DNA from: Candidatus Aquicultor sp.
GTDB lineage: Bacteria; Actinomycetota; Aquicultoria; Aquicultorales; Aquicultoraceae
Reading direction: 5' to 3'
Assembly: GCA_030682615.1 (NCBI GenBank)
Contig: JAUXNY010000016.1
Coordinates: forward strand, 1 to 37,048
DNA: 37,048 nucleotides
The notes below the pieces were generated by a model. That model searched no databases and was not told the origin of the DNA. It saw only the letters and a list, made by a program, of their open reading frames with translations. Positions 9,532 to 17,517 of the stretch are shown one piece after another. How positions within the stretch are numbered: the first letter of the stretch is position 1; each line of letters starts with the position of its first letter. The position numbers were made by a program, and so were the translations under genes.

Positions 9532-11873
9532 AAAGGGCAGTTCCACCACTGGCGTTCTTTGCCATCGCTTTTATGGTGGGTATCGCAGTTTCCGAATGGC
9601 TCGATATAAGGTTGAGCTATCCGCTTTACGCATTACTAGCAGGTAATATAGTTCTTATCTTAAGCACAAGGAAAAGGGTATACTATAGGTATATACTGGC
9701 GGTGATTGCCCTTGTTTTGCTCGGCGTGATCCTAACGGCACTCGCATCAGAACGGCTGGACGCGGGCCTTCTGAACAAAGCGGCCGCTGACGGCGCGTAC
9801 GTCCAGGTGGAAGGGATTCTCATAAACGACGCCGTCTCCCGCCGGGGGCAGACGCGCTTCGATATCCGGGTGGCGCAGCTCGATGATGGAAGGCAGGACT
9901 GGGCGCTCAGGGAATATGCGCGTGTCCAAATCCGCTCAGACAAACGACTTGATCTGCACGCAGGGCAATCAGTCAGCGTCTCGGGCAAGGCAAGCCTGCC
10001 GAAATCAACCGGAGAATTCGACTACCGGCGCTACCTTTACTATCGCGGCATAACAGCTACTATTAATTCCAATCCAGTAGATATAACGTTGATAGAATCA
10101 AATCGGGGTGACGTCTGGGCGCTGCTCTTAAGCGGGGCGGGCGCTTCTCGCGATTGGATAAAAGAGCGCAATGCGGCCCATCTGCCGGGTGACGCGGCGG
10201 GCCTGCTCAACGGCATCGTTTTGGGAGACACCTCGATGTTGGGCGAGCGCGTCGATGAGTCGTTCAAGACGACCGGCTTGACACATATCGTGGCGGCCTC
10301 CGGCATGAACATCGCGCTCATCGTCGGCGCACTCTGGCCATTACTGCGCCTCTTACGGCTGCGCGCTCGCTTCCAATACGTCGTCCTCATTGCGGCAGCC
10401 GCCTCCTATACGCTTTTGAGCGGCATGCAGCCTTCGATTACCAGGGCGTTTCTTATGGCGCTCGTGGCCCTTAGTGCGTGGCTCTTCGGCAGAGGTAAGA
10501 ACCACCTGGCGTCGCTTGCGGCGGCGGCGCTCATCATCTTAATAATAAATCCGTTTTCCCTTTACGACATCGGGTTTCAGCTCTCGTTTGCCGCGACCGC
10601 CGCTATCATCCTGCTCGTGCCGCTTTTAGAGCAAATGCTCGCCGATGCCCCGCGTTCACTCCGCTCAGCCCTGGCGGTCACACTTGCCGCGCAAGTCGGG
10701 GTGCTGCCTATCATGATATATTATTTCGGCTACATCTCGACGATATCGCTGCTCGCGAACCTCATCGTCGCCCCGCTCGCCGGCCCAGTACTCATTCTCG
10801 GGATGGTCGTTGTGCCGGTCGAGGCGGCCTCCACAATGCTGGCGAGCCCTTTTTATTTGGTGCTGCGCTGGTTGTTGACCGCGATGATATCCGGTGCCGA
10901 GCTCCTCGCGAACGCGCCCGGCAGCGCTATCTACTTCAAGCAGCCGGGTTTAGTTATCGCAGCCGCGGCTTACGTCGTCTTAGGCGCCGGCCTGTTCTTC
11001 CTGCGCACGCTAAATGTGAGGTTAAGGCTTGCGCATATAGTGATGCTCTTAATAGCGGTTTCCGCTGCATCTATATGGTGGCAGGCGGGGATGGCGATGG
11101 CTCCAGCGCAACTCGAGGTGGTCTTCTTGGATGTAGGCCAGGGCGATGCCGCGTTGCTAACTGCGCCGGATGGAGCGCGGGTGCTCGTCGACGCGGGGCC
11201 GAACGCAGCCGTGCTCAAGCGGCGGCTCGCTGAGCGGGGAGTCAACCGAATCGACACGATTATCTTCAGCCATGAGCACGCCGATCATGTCGACGGGGTC
11301 CACGGGATATTGCGGGTCTGCAACGTGGGCGCGGTCGCGTATCCTCGCGCGATGGAGGAATCCGATGAGGGCAGGGCGCTAATCGGTCAGATAGAGAAGA
11401 GCGGGATAGAGCTGATAGCGCTCGATGACGGCGACACCCTGGAATTAGGTTCGGTGTTGAGGCTGGAAATCTTTGTTGCGAGCGAATACGCGGGAGACGG
11501 CCGCGACGATTCGGCGGTCTTTGCGGCCCGGTACGGAGACTTCGATATCCTGTTCACCGGCGATGCCGGAGATGAGACCGAGGCCTCGCTGCTAGCGCGG
11601 GGCGACGAGGTCGACGTCGACGTCGACGTCTTGAAAGTCGGCCACCACGGGAGCGCGTATTCGAGCGGCGATGATTTCCTGGGCGCGACTAAACCCGAGG
11701 TGTCGGTGATATCGGTAGGCCAATATAACAGGTACGGCCACCCGGCACGCCCCGCGCTCGACAGACTCAAAGCAGCCGGCTCTAAAATCTACCGCACAGA
11801 CCTCCACGGGGATGTTACAATTAAGTCTGACGGTGAGACCTACCGCGTCTACGTGGAGAAGCAGGCAGACTGA
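9528..11873 (+). CDS. comEC: DNA internalization protein ComEC/Rec2
   Basis: TGLTHIVAASGMNIALIV competence domain, C-terminal metallo-beta-lactamase DVGQGDAALL, FSHEHADHVDG, LKVGHHGS; ATGA overlap with comEA. Confidence 0.95.
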   Translation: MKRAVPPLAFFAIAFMVGIAVSEWLDIRLSYPLYALLAGNIVLILSTRKRVYYRYILAVIALVLLGVILTALASERLDAGLLNKAAADGAYVQVEGILINDAVSRRGQTRFDIRVAQLDDGRQDWALREYARVQIRSDKRLDLHAGQSVSVSGKASLPKSTGEFDYRRYLYYRGITATINSNPVDITLIESNRGDVWALLLSGAGASRDWIKERNAAHLPGDAAGLLNGIVLGDTSMLGERVDESFKTTGLTHIVAASGMNIALIVGALWPLLRLLRLRARFQYVVLIAAAASYTLLSGMQPSITRAFLMALVALSAWLFGRGKNHLASLAAAALIILIINPFSLYDIGFQLSFAATAAIILLVPLLEQMLADAPRSLRSALAVTLAAQVGVLPIMIYYFGYISTISLLANLIVAPLAGPVLILGMVVVPVEAASTMLASPFYLVLRWLLTAMISGAELLANAPGSAIYFKQPGLVIAAAAYVVLGAGLFFLRTLNVRLRLAHIVMLLIAVSAASIWWQAGMAMAPAQLEVVFLDVGQGDAALLTAPDGARVLVDAGPNAAVLKRRLAERGVNRIDTIIFSHEHADHVDGVHGILRVCNVGAVAYPRAMEESDEGRALIGQIEKSGIELIALDDGDTLELGSVLRLEIFVASEYAGDGRDDSAVFAARYGDFDILFTGDAGDETEASLLARGDEVDVDVDVLKVGHHGSAYSSGDDFLGATKPEVSVISVGQYNRYGHPARPALDRLKAAGSKIYRTDLHGDVTIKSDGETYRVYVEKQAD

Positions 11874-11875
11874 TC

Positions 11876-12880
11876 ATGAATAAAAAACCGGCTCAAAGCG
11901 CAAAACAAAAACCATTAAAACCCGTCTATCTAATACACGGCGATAAGAAATTAATCGACGAAGCCCTGGCGCGCCTCAAAAAGCGCATCTCCGCCCAGTT
12001 TGACCTCGATTTCAACTACGACCAATTCAACGGCGCGGAGGTAAGCGCCGCGAAGGTCATCCAGGCCGCAAATACGCTGCCGTTCATGTCCGAGAAACGC
12101 CTGGTCGTCGTTAAGAACGCCGAAAAGCTCTCGCGAGACGATGCGGGCCAACTCGCCGAATACGCCGAGAAACCGTCCGAGTTCGCATGCGTAGTCTTTG
12201 TCTCGAACAGCGCCAACAAGACGAGCCGTCTCTACAAAGCGGTCGAGAAGACGGGCGAAATCGCCGAATATTCACTCAAAATCCTAAACAAAAGCCCCAC
12301 AGTCTGGATAAAAGAGCAGTTTGCGGCGCGCGGCAAACTCGTCTCCGATGCCGTCGCCAGACACTTGCTGCACGTGGTCGGATCCGACCTCAACCGGCTT
12401 GCCACCGAAATCGAGAAGATCAGCCTCTACTGCGAAGATGAGCGCATCATCGACCCCGACGAGGTCGACCCGGTCGTCACCAGGTCAACGGAGGTATCGA
12501 TATTCGACCTCTCGACGCACATAGGGGAGCGCAACGTCCCAAAAGCTATCGAGCTGCTTGACCAGCTGCTCACTCAGAAAGAGGCGCCGCTCGGCCTCCT
12601 TAGCCTCATCGCCCGCCACTTCCGTCTTATCCTGCGGACGAAGGTGTGGACAGAAGCGGGGCGCGACAGCAGATACCTAGTCGAGAACCTGACAGGCGAG
12701 GGCGGGAAGAAACTGCCGCCTTTCGTCGTCTCCAAATACCGCGAACAGAGCCGCAACTTCTCCATCGAAGAGCTTAAGCGAGCATTCGAGCTGCTGCTTA
12801 AGGCCGACATCGCCCTCAAATCCAGCCCCCAACCTCCCGAGGCCGTGTTAGAGGATTTGGTTGTGCGGTTGGCTGTTTAA
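11876..12880 (+). CDS. holA: DNA polymerase III subunit delta
   Basis: PVYLIHGDKKLIDEAL, FMSEKRLVVVKNAEKL, and HolA C-terminal region; follows comEC as in many bacteria. Confidence 0.92.
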   Translation: MNKKPAQSAKQKPLKPVYLIHGDKKLIDEALARLKKRISAQFDLDFNYDQFNGAEVSAAKVIQAANTLPFMSEKRLVVVKNAEKLSRDDAGQLAEYAEKPSEFACVVFVSNSANKTSRLYKAVEKTGEIAEYSLKILNKSPTVWIKEQFAARGKLVSDAVARHLLHVVGSDLNRLATEIEKISLYCEDERIIDPDEVDPVVTRSTEVSIFDLSTHIGERNVPKAIELLDQLLTQKEAPLGLLSLIARHFRLILRTKVWTEAGRDSRYLVENLTGEGGKKLPPFVVSKYREQSRNFSIEELKRAFELLLKADIALKSSPQPPEAVLEDLVVRLAV

Positions 12881-12911
12881 GGTTCTTCTAAAAACCGGCT
12901 TTTTATATTAT

Positions 12912-12933
12912 AGTGAACTAACAGTGAACTAAC
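12912..12933. repeat. 11-bp tandem direct repeat AGTGAACTAAC x2
   Basis: agtgaactaac|agtgaactaac read directly between holA and the MNT gene. Confidence 0.9.
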
Positions 12934-12966
12934 AGGTCTTTGTTTGAGGATAGCCTTACTTGAGGT

Positions 12967-13389
12967 GTGGTTTTAGTGCGAGAACCAACAAAACAGGAGA
13001 TAACCGAAGTTTGTAGTAAGTACGGGGTCGAGTTTCTGGCTCTCTTTGGCTCAAGAGCAGCCGGGGAAGCAAGAAAAGAAAGTGACATAGACCTGGCCGC
13101 TTTCTTTAGCCGACGTATTTCAACAAGGGAAGAACTCGATTTCTTCTACGAGCTTGTGCGGCTGTTTGGAACCGATCGACTTGATCTTATTGTGCTGGAT
13201 AGAGCCAACCCACTACTTCTAAAGGAAGTGGCCCTTTACGGAGTACCGCTTTTTGAACGGCGTAAAGAATCTTTTGATGAGTTTATCATCCTGGCCATAG
13301 CTAAATATCATGATACCAGGAAAAACAGGCGTTTTGAAAAAGAACTTACAGAAGAGTTCTTAGAGGAGAAGAAGCGTGAAGCGGTTTGA
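12967..13389 (+). CDS. MNT-type nucleotidyltransferase (MntA-like antitoxin)
   Basis: LFGSRAAGEARKESDIDLAAFF minimal nucleotidyltransferase motif. Confidence 0.85.
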   Translation: MVLVREPTKQEITEVCSKYGVEFLALFGSRAAGEARKESDIDLAAFFSRRISTREELDFFYELVRLFGTDRLDLIVLDRANPLLLKEVALYGVPLFERRKESFDEFIILAIAKYHDTRKNRRFEKELTEEFLEEKKREAV

Positions 13390-13642
13390 TCCTGATATTT
13401 ACGATTCTTTCGTTAAGTTAGGTGAGCAGGATATGGTTCCGATGGAATTTGCATCAAAGATAGCGCCATCATCCGGCCTGAGAAGTCGTCTGGTCCACGA
13501 GTATGATAGGATCGATGACGCAATTGCCCATGCGAGCACTAAAGTTGGCGGTATAAAAAAACTCACCCCCTATAGATTTCTCGGCGGTGTCCAATTGCAA
13601 TCACTAGAACAACCAATTCGCCGTTATCGATTGTGTAAATAA
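13376..13642 (+). pseudogene. Truncated HepT-like HEPN toxin remnant
   Basis: SFVKLGEQDMVPMEFASKIAPSSGLRSRLVHEYDRIDDAIAHASTKVG resembles the HepT C-terminal half with RX4HXY. The N-terminal helices are absent and the 3' end runs into the opposing relE ORF. Confidence 0.65.
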
Positions 13643-13820
13643 TTCTAAAAGCTCCAACTCTTAATTTCCAACGATCCTTTAGTTTACCTACTAAAGGGAA
13701 GCCAATTTGCGGATCGTCCTCAATTCTTCGTAGGGCTTTAAGCATTCTCAAGAAATCTTTCTTTTGAAGGTTATCAAGGTCCTTCTGGGCTTGTTTGGAG
13801 AGCCGAAGCTCATATTTCAC
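13563..13820 (-). CDS. RelE/ParE-family toxin
   Basis: MKYELRLSKQAQKDLDNLQKK...IEDDPQIGFPLVGKLKDRWKLRVGAFRIIYTIDN...VIAIGHRREIY. Confidence 0.9.
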   Translation of the reverse strand: MKYELRLSKQAQKDLDNLQKKDFLRMLKALRRIEDDPQIGFPLVGKLKDRWKLRVGAFRIIYTIDNGELVVLVIAIGHRREIYRG

Positions 13821-14101
13821 GCAAGCCTCTCTTCTCGATCCTTAAGGTATTCGTTTAGCGAGGCAATATCGCCCCTTTTGATATCTTCTTCGCCTTCCTG
13901 GACGGCCTTCATGAGTTCAGGATCGCTCAACACATCAAGTGTTTCCAGCAATCTTTCGTATTCCTCATATGATAGGAGAATCGCTAAAGGCTTTCCTCTT
14001 CTTGTGATAATGACGTGTTCCCCAAGGTCTTCAATCTCATTTAACAATGAAGCAAGCGAAGCCCTGGCCTCTGCTGATGATACAACTTTATTAACCGGCA
14101 C
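13817..14101 (-). CDS. Phd/YefM-family antitoxin
   Basis: VVSSAEARASLASLLNEIEDLGEHVIITRRGKPLAILLSYEEYERL; 4-nt overlap with relE; GTG start. Confidence 0.9.
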   Translation of the reverse strand: MPVNKVVSSAEARASLASLLNEIEDLGEHVIITRRGKPLAILLSYEEYERLLETLDVLSDPELMKAVQEGEEDIKRGDIASLNEYLKDREERLA

Positions 14102-14133
14102 AATTAATCACCCCTCTTAAGTTCGATAATGTT

Positions 14134-14163
14134 AATTGTACATAATCATGTACAATTCATCAA
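14134..14163 (-). promoter_or_regulatory. Phd-RelE promoter with palindromic operator
   Basis: Perfect 10-bp arms AATTGTACAT/ATGTACAATT (14134-14157, 4-nt spacer). On minus strand TTGATG (14158-14163)-N17-TACAAT (14135-14140). Confidence 0.75.
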
Positions 14164-14318
14164 TTATAGTTATGGGCACGCTCTCAATCCGCTGGACTTA
14201 TCAAACCTACCCGCATAGAAGCAGTCTATTTATTCTTATATTTGCTTACAATTTCTTATATTTTCATGTTTGCTTGTCGATAATAGGGTAAAATTAGGAT
14301 TCATAGGAGATGAATAAA

Positions 14319-15059
14319 ATGTCTGAGTCCTTGATGACAGTTAAAGATGTTGCTAAATATTTAGGTTTGAGCGAACGGACACTCTACAGCATGATTAAGC
14401 GTGAAGAGATTCCGTATGTTAAGGTCGGCGGGCGATATCGATTCAATCGCGAAAAAGTCGAAGAGTGGCTTGAGCGGAAATCAACAGAAAGAATGCTCAC
14501 AGCAAAAGAAAAAATGCCTACTGCGTTACAGCGGGTAGAAGAGACCGCCGACCCGCTCACAAAAAGGCTGTTGTTTATTGGTCTCCTAACCCGAGAGCTT
14601 GAGAAGGATAACATCAAACCGATCATCGTCGGTGGAAATGCGGTTGAGTTTTACACGGCTGGCGGTTACGCGACTTATGATATAGATGTGATTGCTCCCA
14701 GCGAGCCCCTGGACAAGGTTTTGAAAAGATGGGGCTTCGATAAGGTCGGCAGGCACTGGATAAGCGAGAAACTCGATATTGTTATCGAAGCTCCGGCGTA
14801 TGCGTTAGAGACTGCGGAGCAACGCGACAAATTATACGAGGTCGAAATAGACGATCTTAAAGTCTACGTTCTAGGTATCGAGGACCTGATTGTCGATAGA
14901 CTTAACGCCTATGTCCACTGGAAGTCCCAAGATGATGGGATTTGGGCCAAGGAGCTGATGGTTTTGCACTCCAAGGAAATCGACTGGGATTATTTGGCGA
15001 AAAGAGCGGGAGAGGAACGGGTTGAAGCTGCTCTTGCGGATCTAAAAGAGGAGTTTTGA
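14319..15059 (+). CDS. Excisionase-type HTH fused to nucleotidyltransferase-like domain (DUF6036-like)
   Basis: MTVKDVAKYLGLSERTLYSMIKREEIPYVKVGGRYRFNREKVEEWL (HTH_17/excisionase), then IIVGGNAVEFYTAGGYATYDIDVIAP...KLDIVIE (GG...DxD nucleotidyltransferase pattern). Start ATG 14319 preferred to 14310 because of AGGAG spacing. Confidence 0.8.
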   Translation: MSESLMTVKDVAKYLGLSERTLYSMIKREEIPYVKVGGRYRFNREKVEEWLERKSTERMLTAKEKMPTALQRVEETADPLTKRLLFIGLLTRELEKDNIKPIIVGGNAVEFYTAGGYATYDIDVIAPSEPLDKVLKRWGFDKVGRHWISEKLDIVIEAPAYALETAEQRDKLYEVEIDDLKVYVLGIEDLIVDRLNAYVHWKSQDDGIWAKELMVLHSKEIDWDYLAKRAGEERVEAALADLKEEF

Positions 15060-15063
15060 GAAT

Positions 15064-15285
15064 ATGAGAAAGATAAACTGGGATGAATACAAGGCTAAAA
15101 GAGCTGGTTTTGCAAGGGTTAAAGCTCAGCTTGGTCTTGATAGAAAGCCTTCCTCCCGCGTTAGAGACATGGATGAGAGAAACCTCTTAATCCAGCTCGA
15201 TAAGGCCCGGCTCGAAGCTTGGAAAGAAGAGGGTAAATTCGAGATTTTGGGCCCTAGAAAAATCAGATTCCAGGTCAATCAGTAA
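15064..15285 (+). CDS. Small hypothetical protein, partner of the HTH-nucleotidyltransferase
   Basis: 73 aa, starts 4 nt after the upstream stop; charged, no recognised motif. Confidence 0.6.
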   Translation: MRKINWDEYKAKRAGFARVKAQLGLDRKPSSRVRDMDERNLLIQLDKARLEAWKEEGKFEILGPRKIRFQVNQ

Positions 15286-15305
15286 ACGCGAGGGACGGGC
15301 GCAAG

Positions 15306-15328
15306 GGGACGTACATCGGATATATCGG
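15306..15328 (+). repeat. Left member of inverted repeat flanking the RAYT gene
   Basis: gggacgtacatcggatatatcgg; matches the reverse complement of 16476-16498 at 21/23. Confidence 0.85.
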
Positions 15329-15340
15329 TTTCTATTATTT

Positions 15341-15395
15341 AGCTTTGCTCAGGAACACGGCGTCGTGCTGTGGTTGGCGCCAGGGCTGCTGCCAT
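15341..15395 (+). pseudogene. Relic of a RAYT C-terminal HTH coding segment
   Basis: 48/55 nt identical to 16248-16302 inside the RAYT; encodes LCSGTRRRAVVGARAAAIYVR* in the corresponding frame. Confidence 0.8.
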
Positions 15396-15425
15396 ATATG
15401 TGCGATAACATATTAGCACAAATGC

Positions 15426-15454
15426 TTGACGGATATTAGTCCAAGCGCTAATGT
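15426..15454 (+). promoter_or_regulatory. Predicted RAYT promoter
   Basis: TTGACG-N17-TAATGT ending 6 nt before the ATG at 15461; no Shine-Dalgarno seen. Confidence 0.5.
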
Positions 15455-15460
15455 TGGATT

Positions 15461-16435
15461 ATGCCAAGAAAACCACGGCTCGATGCGCCAGGGTTTGTTC
15501 ATCATGTTATTGTGCGCGGCATCGAGCGAAGAGACATCTTTGTTGATAACGCTGATAGGTATGAATTCTTAAAACGCCTATCAGTGGTTGCGGGAGCCGA
15601 GAACAACCAGCTCTTTGCCTTTGCACTCATGCCAAACCACGTACACCTTCTGATGCGCACACTTGCGCTTCCACTTTCTTCATGTATGCGCCGCCTCTTA
15701 ACCGGCTATGCGATTTATTTCAACCGCAGGCACAACCGATGCGGCCACCTTTTTCAAAACCGCTATAAGTCGTTTATCGTTGATGAGCATGCATACCTTT
15801 TGGAACTCGTCCGTTACATACATTTGAACCCCGTGCGCGCAGGACTCTGCGCGGATGTAGGCTCGCTCGCTAAAAGGCCTTTTTTTGGCCACGCCGTACT
15901 TATGGGGAGGGCGGCTTACCCGTGGTTTGAGCCGGCGCATACACTGGCGCTCTTTGGTAGCTCGTATACTGGTGCACGCGAAAAACTCGTTAAGTTCATG
16001 GTAGACGGACTTGCCAAAGGAAGGCGCGATGACCTGGTCGGCGGTGGCTTAAAGCGGAGTCTGGCCGCACTCGACCCATCCGAGCGCGCACAGATAGTCG
16101 CCCACGATGAGCGTATCTTGGGTTGTGGAGACTTTGTCGAGGCGGTTCTTGCCGCATTAGAACAGAATGAAGTCCCCGCCTTAAAAGAGATATCACTCGG
16201 CGAATTCATCGAGCAAACCGCAGCACATTTTGGCCTTACATCGCAAGAGCTTTGCTCGGGAACAAGGCGTCGTGCTGTGGTTAGAGCCAGAGCCGCCGCC
16301 ATCTGGCTTGGTATGAAGCGGCATGGTTTTTCAGCTAATGAACTCTCAGAAGCCCTATCGATCAGCAGAACGCGCATTTATGAGATTCTCAACTTGGGCA
16401 GAGGAGAGAAGGAGAGCGATGGTGTTGTAGTCTAG
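15461..16435 (+). mobile_element. REP-associated (Y1 HUH) transposase, RAYT/TnpA_REP, with C-terminal DnaA-like HTH
   Basis: MPRKPRLDAPGFVHHVIVRGIERRDIF, ALMPNHVHLLMRT (HUH-type), LELVRYIHLNPVRAGL (Y1 helix), C-terminal LCSGTRRRAVVRARAAAIWLGMKRHGFSANELSEALSISRTRIYEIL. Confidence 0.92.
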
Positions 16436-16475
16436 CACGAGTATAACGCGAGTACAGCACGAGTACAGCACGTTT

Positions 16476-16498
16476 CCGATATACTCGATGTACGTCCC
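16476..16498 (-). repeat. Right member of inverted repeat flanking the RAYT gene
   Basis: Reverse complement gggacgtacatcgagtatatcgg, 21/23 to 15306-15328. Confidence 0.85.
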
Positions 16499-16602
16499 TG
16501 GTTTCCTAGCTTCCTATCCTATCCTATGGTTTCCTATCCTATATATGTTTAAGGATGGTTTAAACGGGTATATAACAACCCATGGCGTAGTATGCCAACA
16601 TA

Positions 16603-16631
16603 TTGCTATATGCTGGAAATTAAATTATAAT
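16603..16631 (+). promoter_or_regulatory. Sigma70-type promoter for the LPYTG protein gene
   Basis: TTGCTA-N17-TATAAT read directly; gene starts at 16760. Confidence 0.55.
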
Positions 16632-16759
16632 GTTTCTTAATAGGTAGGCGAGCGCATGGGATTCTTTCGATTAGTGTCCTATGGATAGATTATAAGCACC
16701 ACGATTAGCAGCCTCTTTGTAGTAAGGGAATGGCGTCTACGAAAAGAAAGGAGGTTGTT

Positions 16760-17323
16760 ATGAAAAGATTTACAATTATTATTCTTACCTTTGTTCTCTT
16801 GCTCTTAGCAAACGTTGCCTTTGGGGCGAGCCAGGGCACACTTAATGTGAGCCCTGCTACCGTAGATCCAAATGGGACGGTTGCAGCCACAGGCGGTGGT
16901 TTTCTGTCGATGGCCGACGTAACAGTCAAGTTCGACGGGGACGGCGCCAAAGTCATAAAGGCGGATATCCACGGCAACATATCATTTAGCTACGATGTTC
17001 CGCCAAGCATAAGCAAGGGCATGCATTCCTTGTCGGCCCAAGGTCCTTCAAGCGGAACCCATCCTGATGATGTCAGAGAAGCGTACTCCCACGGAAGCCG
17101 CGTTCTCGTTGGTTCTGTGAATGTAGTTGATAAGAAGACAGTCTTAGGCGAGCAGGTAACGCCAGAGCAGCCAGTTGCACCGGGCGCACCAGGCGAGCCG
17201 GTAGTAATATCGGTAGCGGGGCAATTGCCATACACCGGCGGCACGCCGCTGTGGGCTCTGCTTATGGCCGGTCTAGCTCTAACGGTTGCCGGTTTTGGCA
17301 TCAAGGTCATCAAGAGGACTTAG
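16760..17323 (+). CDS. Sortase-anchored surface protein (LPYTG)
   Basis: Signal peptide MKRFTIIILTFVLLLLANVAFGA, C-terminal QLPYTGGTPLWALLMAGLALTVAGFGIKVIKRT; RBS AAAGGAGG before ATG 16760. Confidence 0.88.
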   Translation: MKRFTIIILTFVLLLLANVAFGASQGTLNVSPATVDPNGTVAATGGGFLSMADVTVKFDGDGAKVIKADIHGNISFSYDVPPSISKGMHSLSAQGPSSGTHPDDVREAYSHGSRVLVGSVNVVDKKTVLGEQVTPEQPVAPGAPGEPVVISVAGQLPYTGGTPLWALLMAGLALTVAGFGIKVIKRT

Positions 17324-17350
17324 GATATCGGCCGACAGCCGCCGGTATCC
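17323..17350 (+). other. Strong hairpin after the LPYTG gene (possible terminator without U-tract)
   Basis: GGATATCGGC-cgacagcc-GCCGGTATCC, 10-bp stem with one wobble. Confidence 0.5.
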
Positions 17351-17517
17351 TGACAACATCCCACAAAATCAACCTGCGATAAGCCGCAAACAGAGACTTG
17401 CACATGAGTAATGTCAGCGGTTGCGCTGCATGCTGATTGCGACATCACACGTCCACGCAGAAGAAGTGACGTGTGCCGCGCGCAGCATGTATGTAGCATC
17501 CTTATCATGGAGTTTAT

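Noticed and set aside
17351-17517. Cyclic-di-GMP (GEMM) riboswitch upstream of the Wzz/BY-kinase gene
   Set aside because: Conserved GEMM core nucleotides could not be found; only generic inverted repeats are supported.
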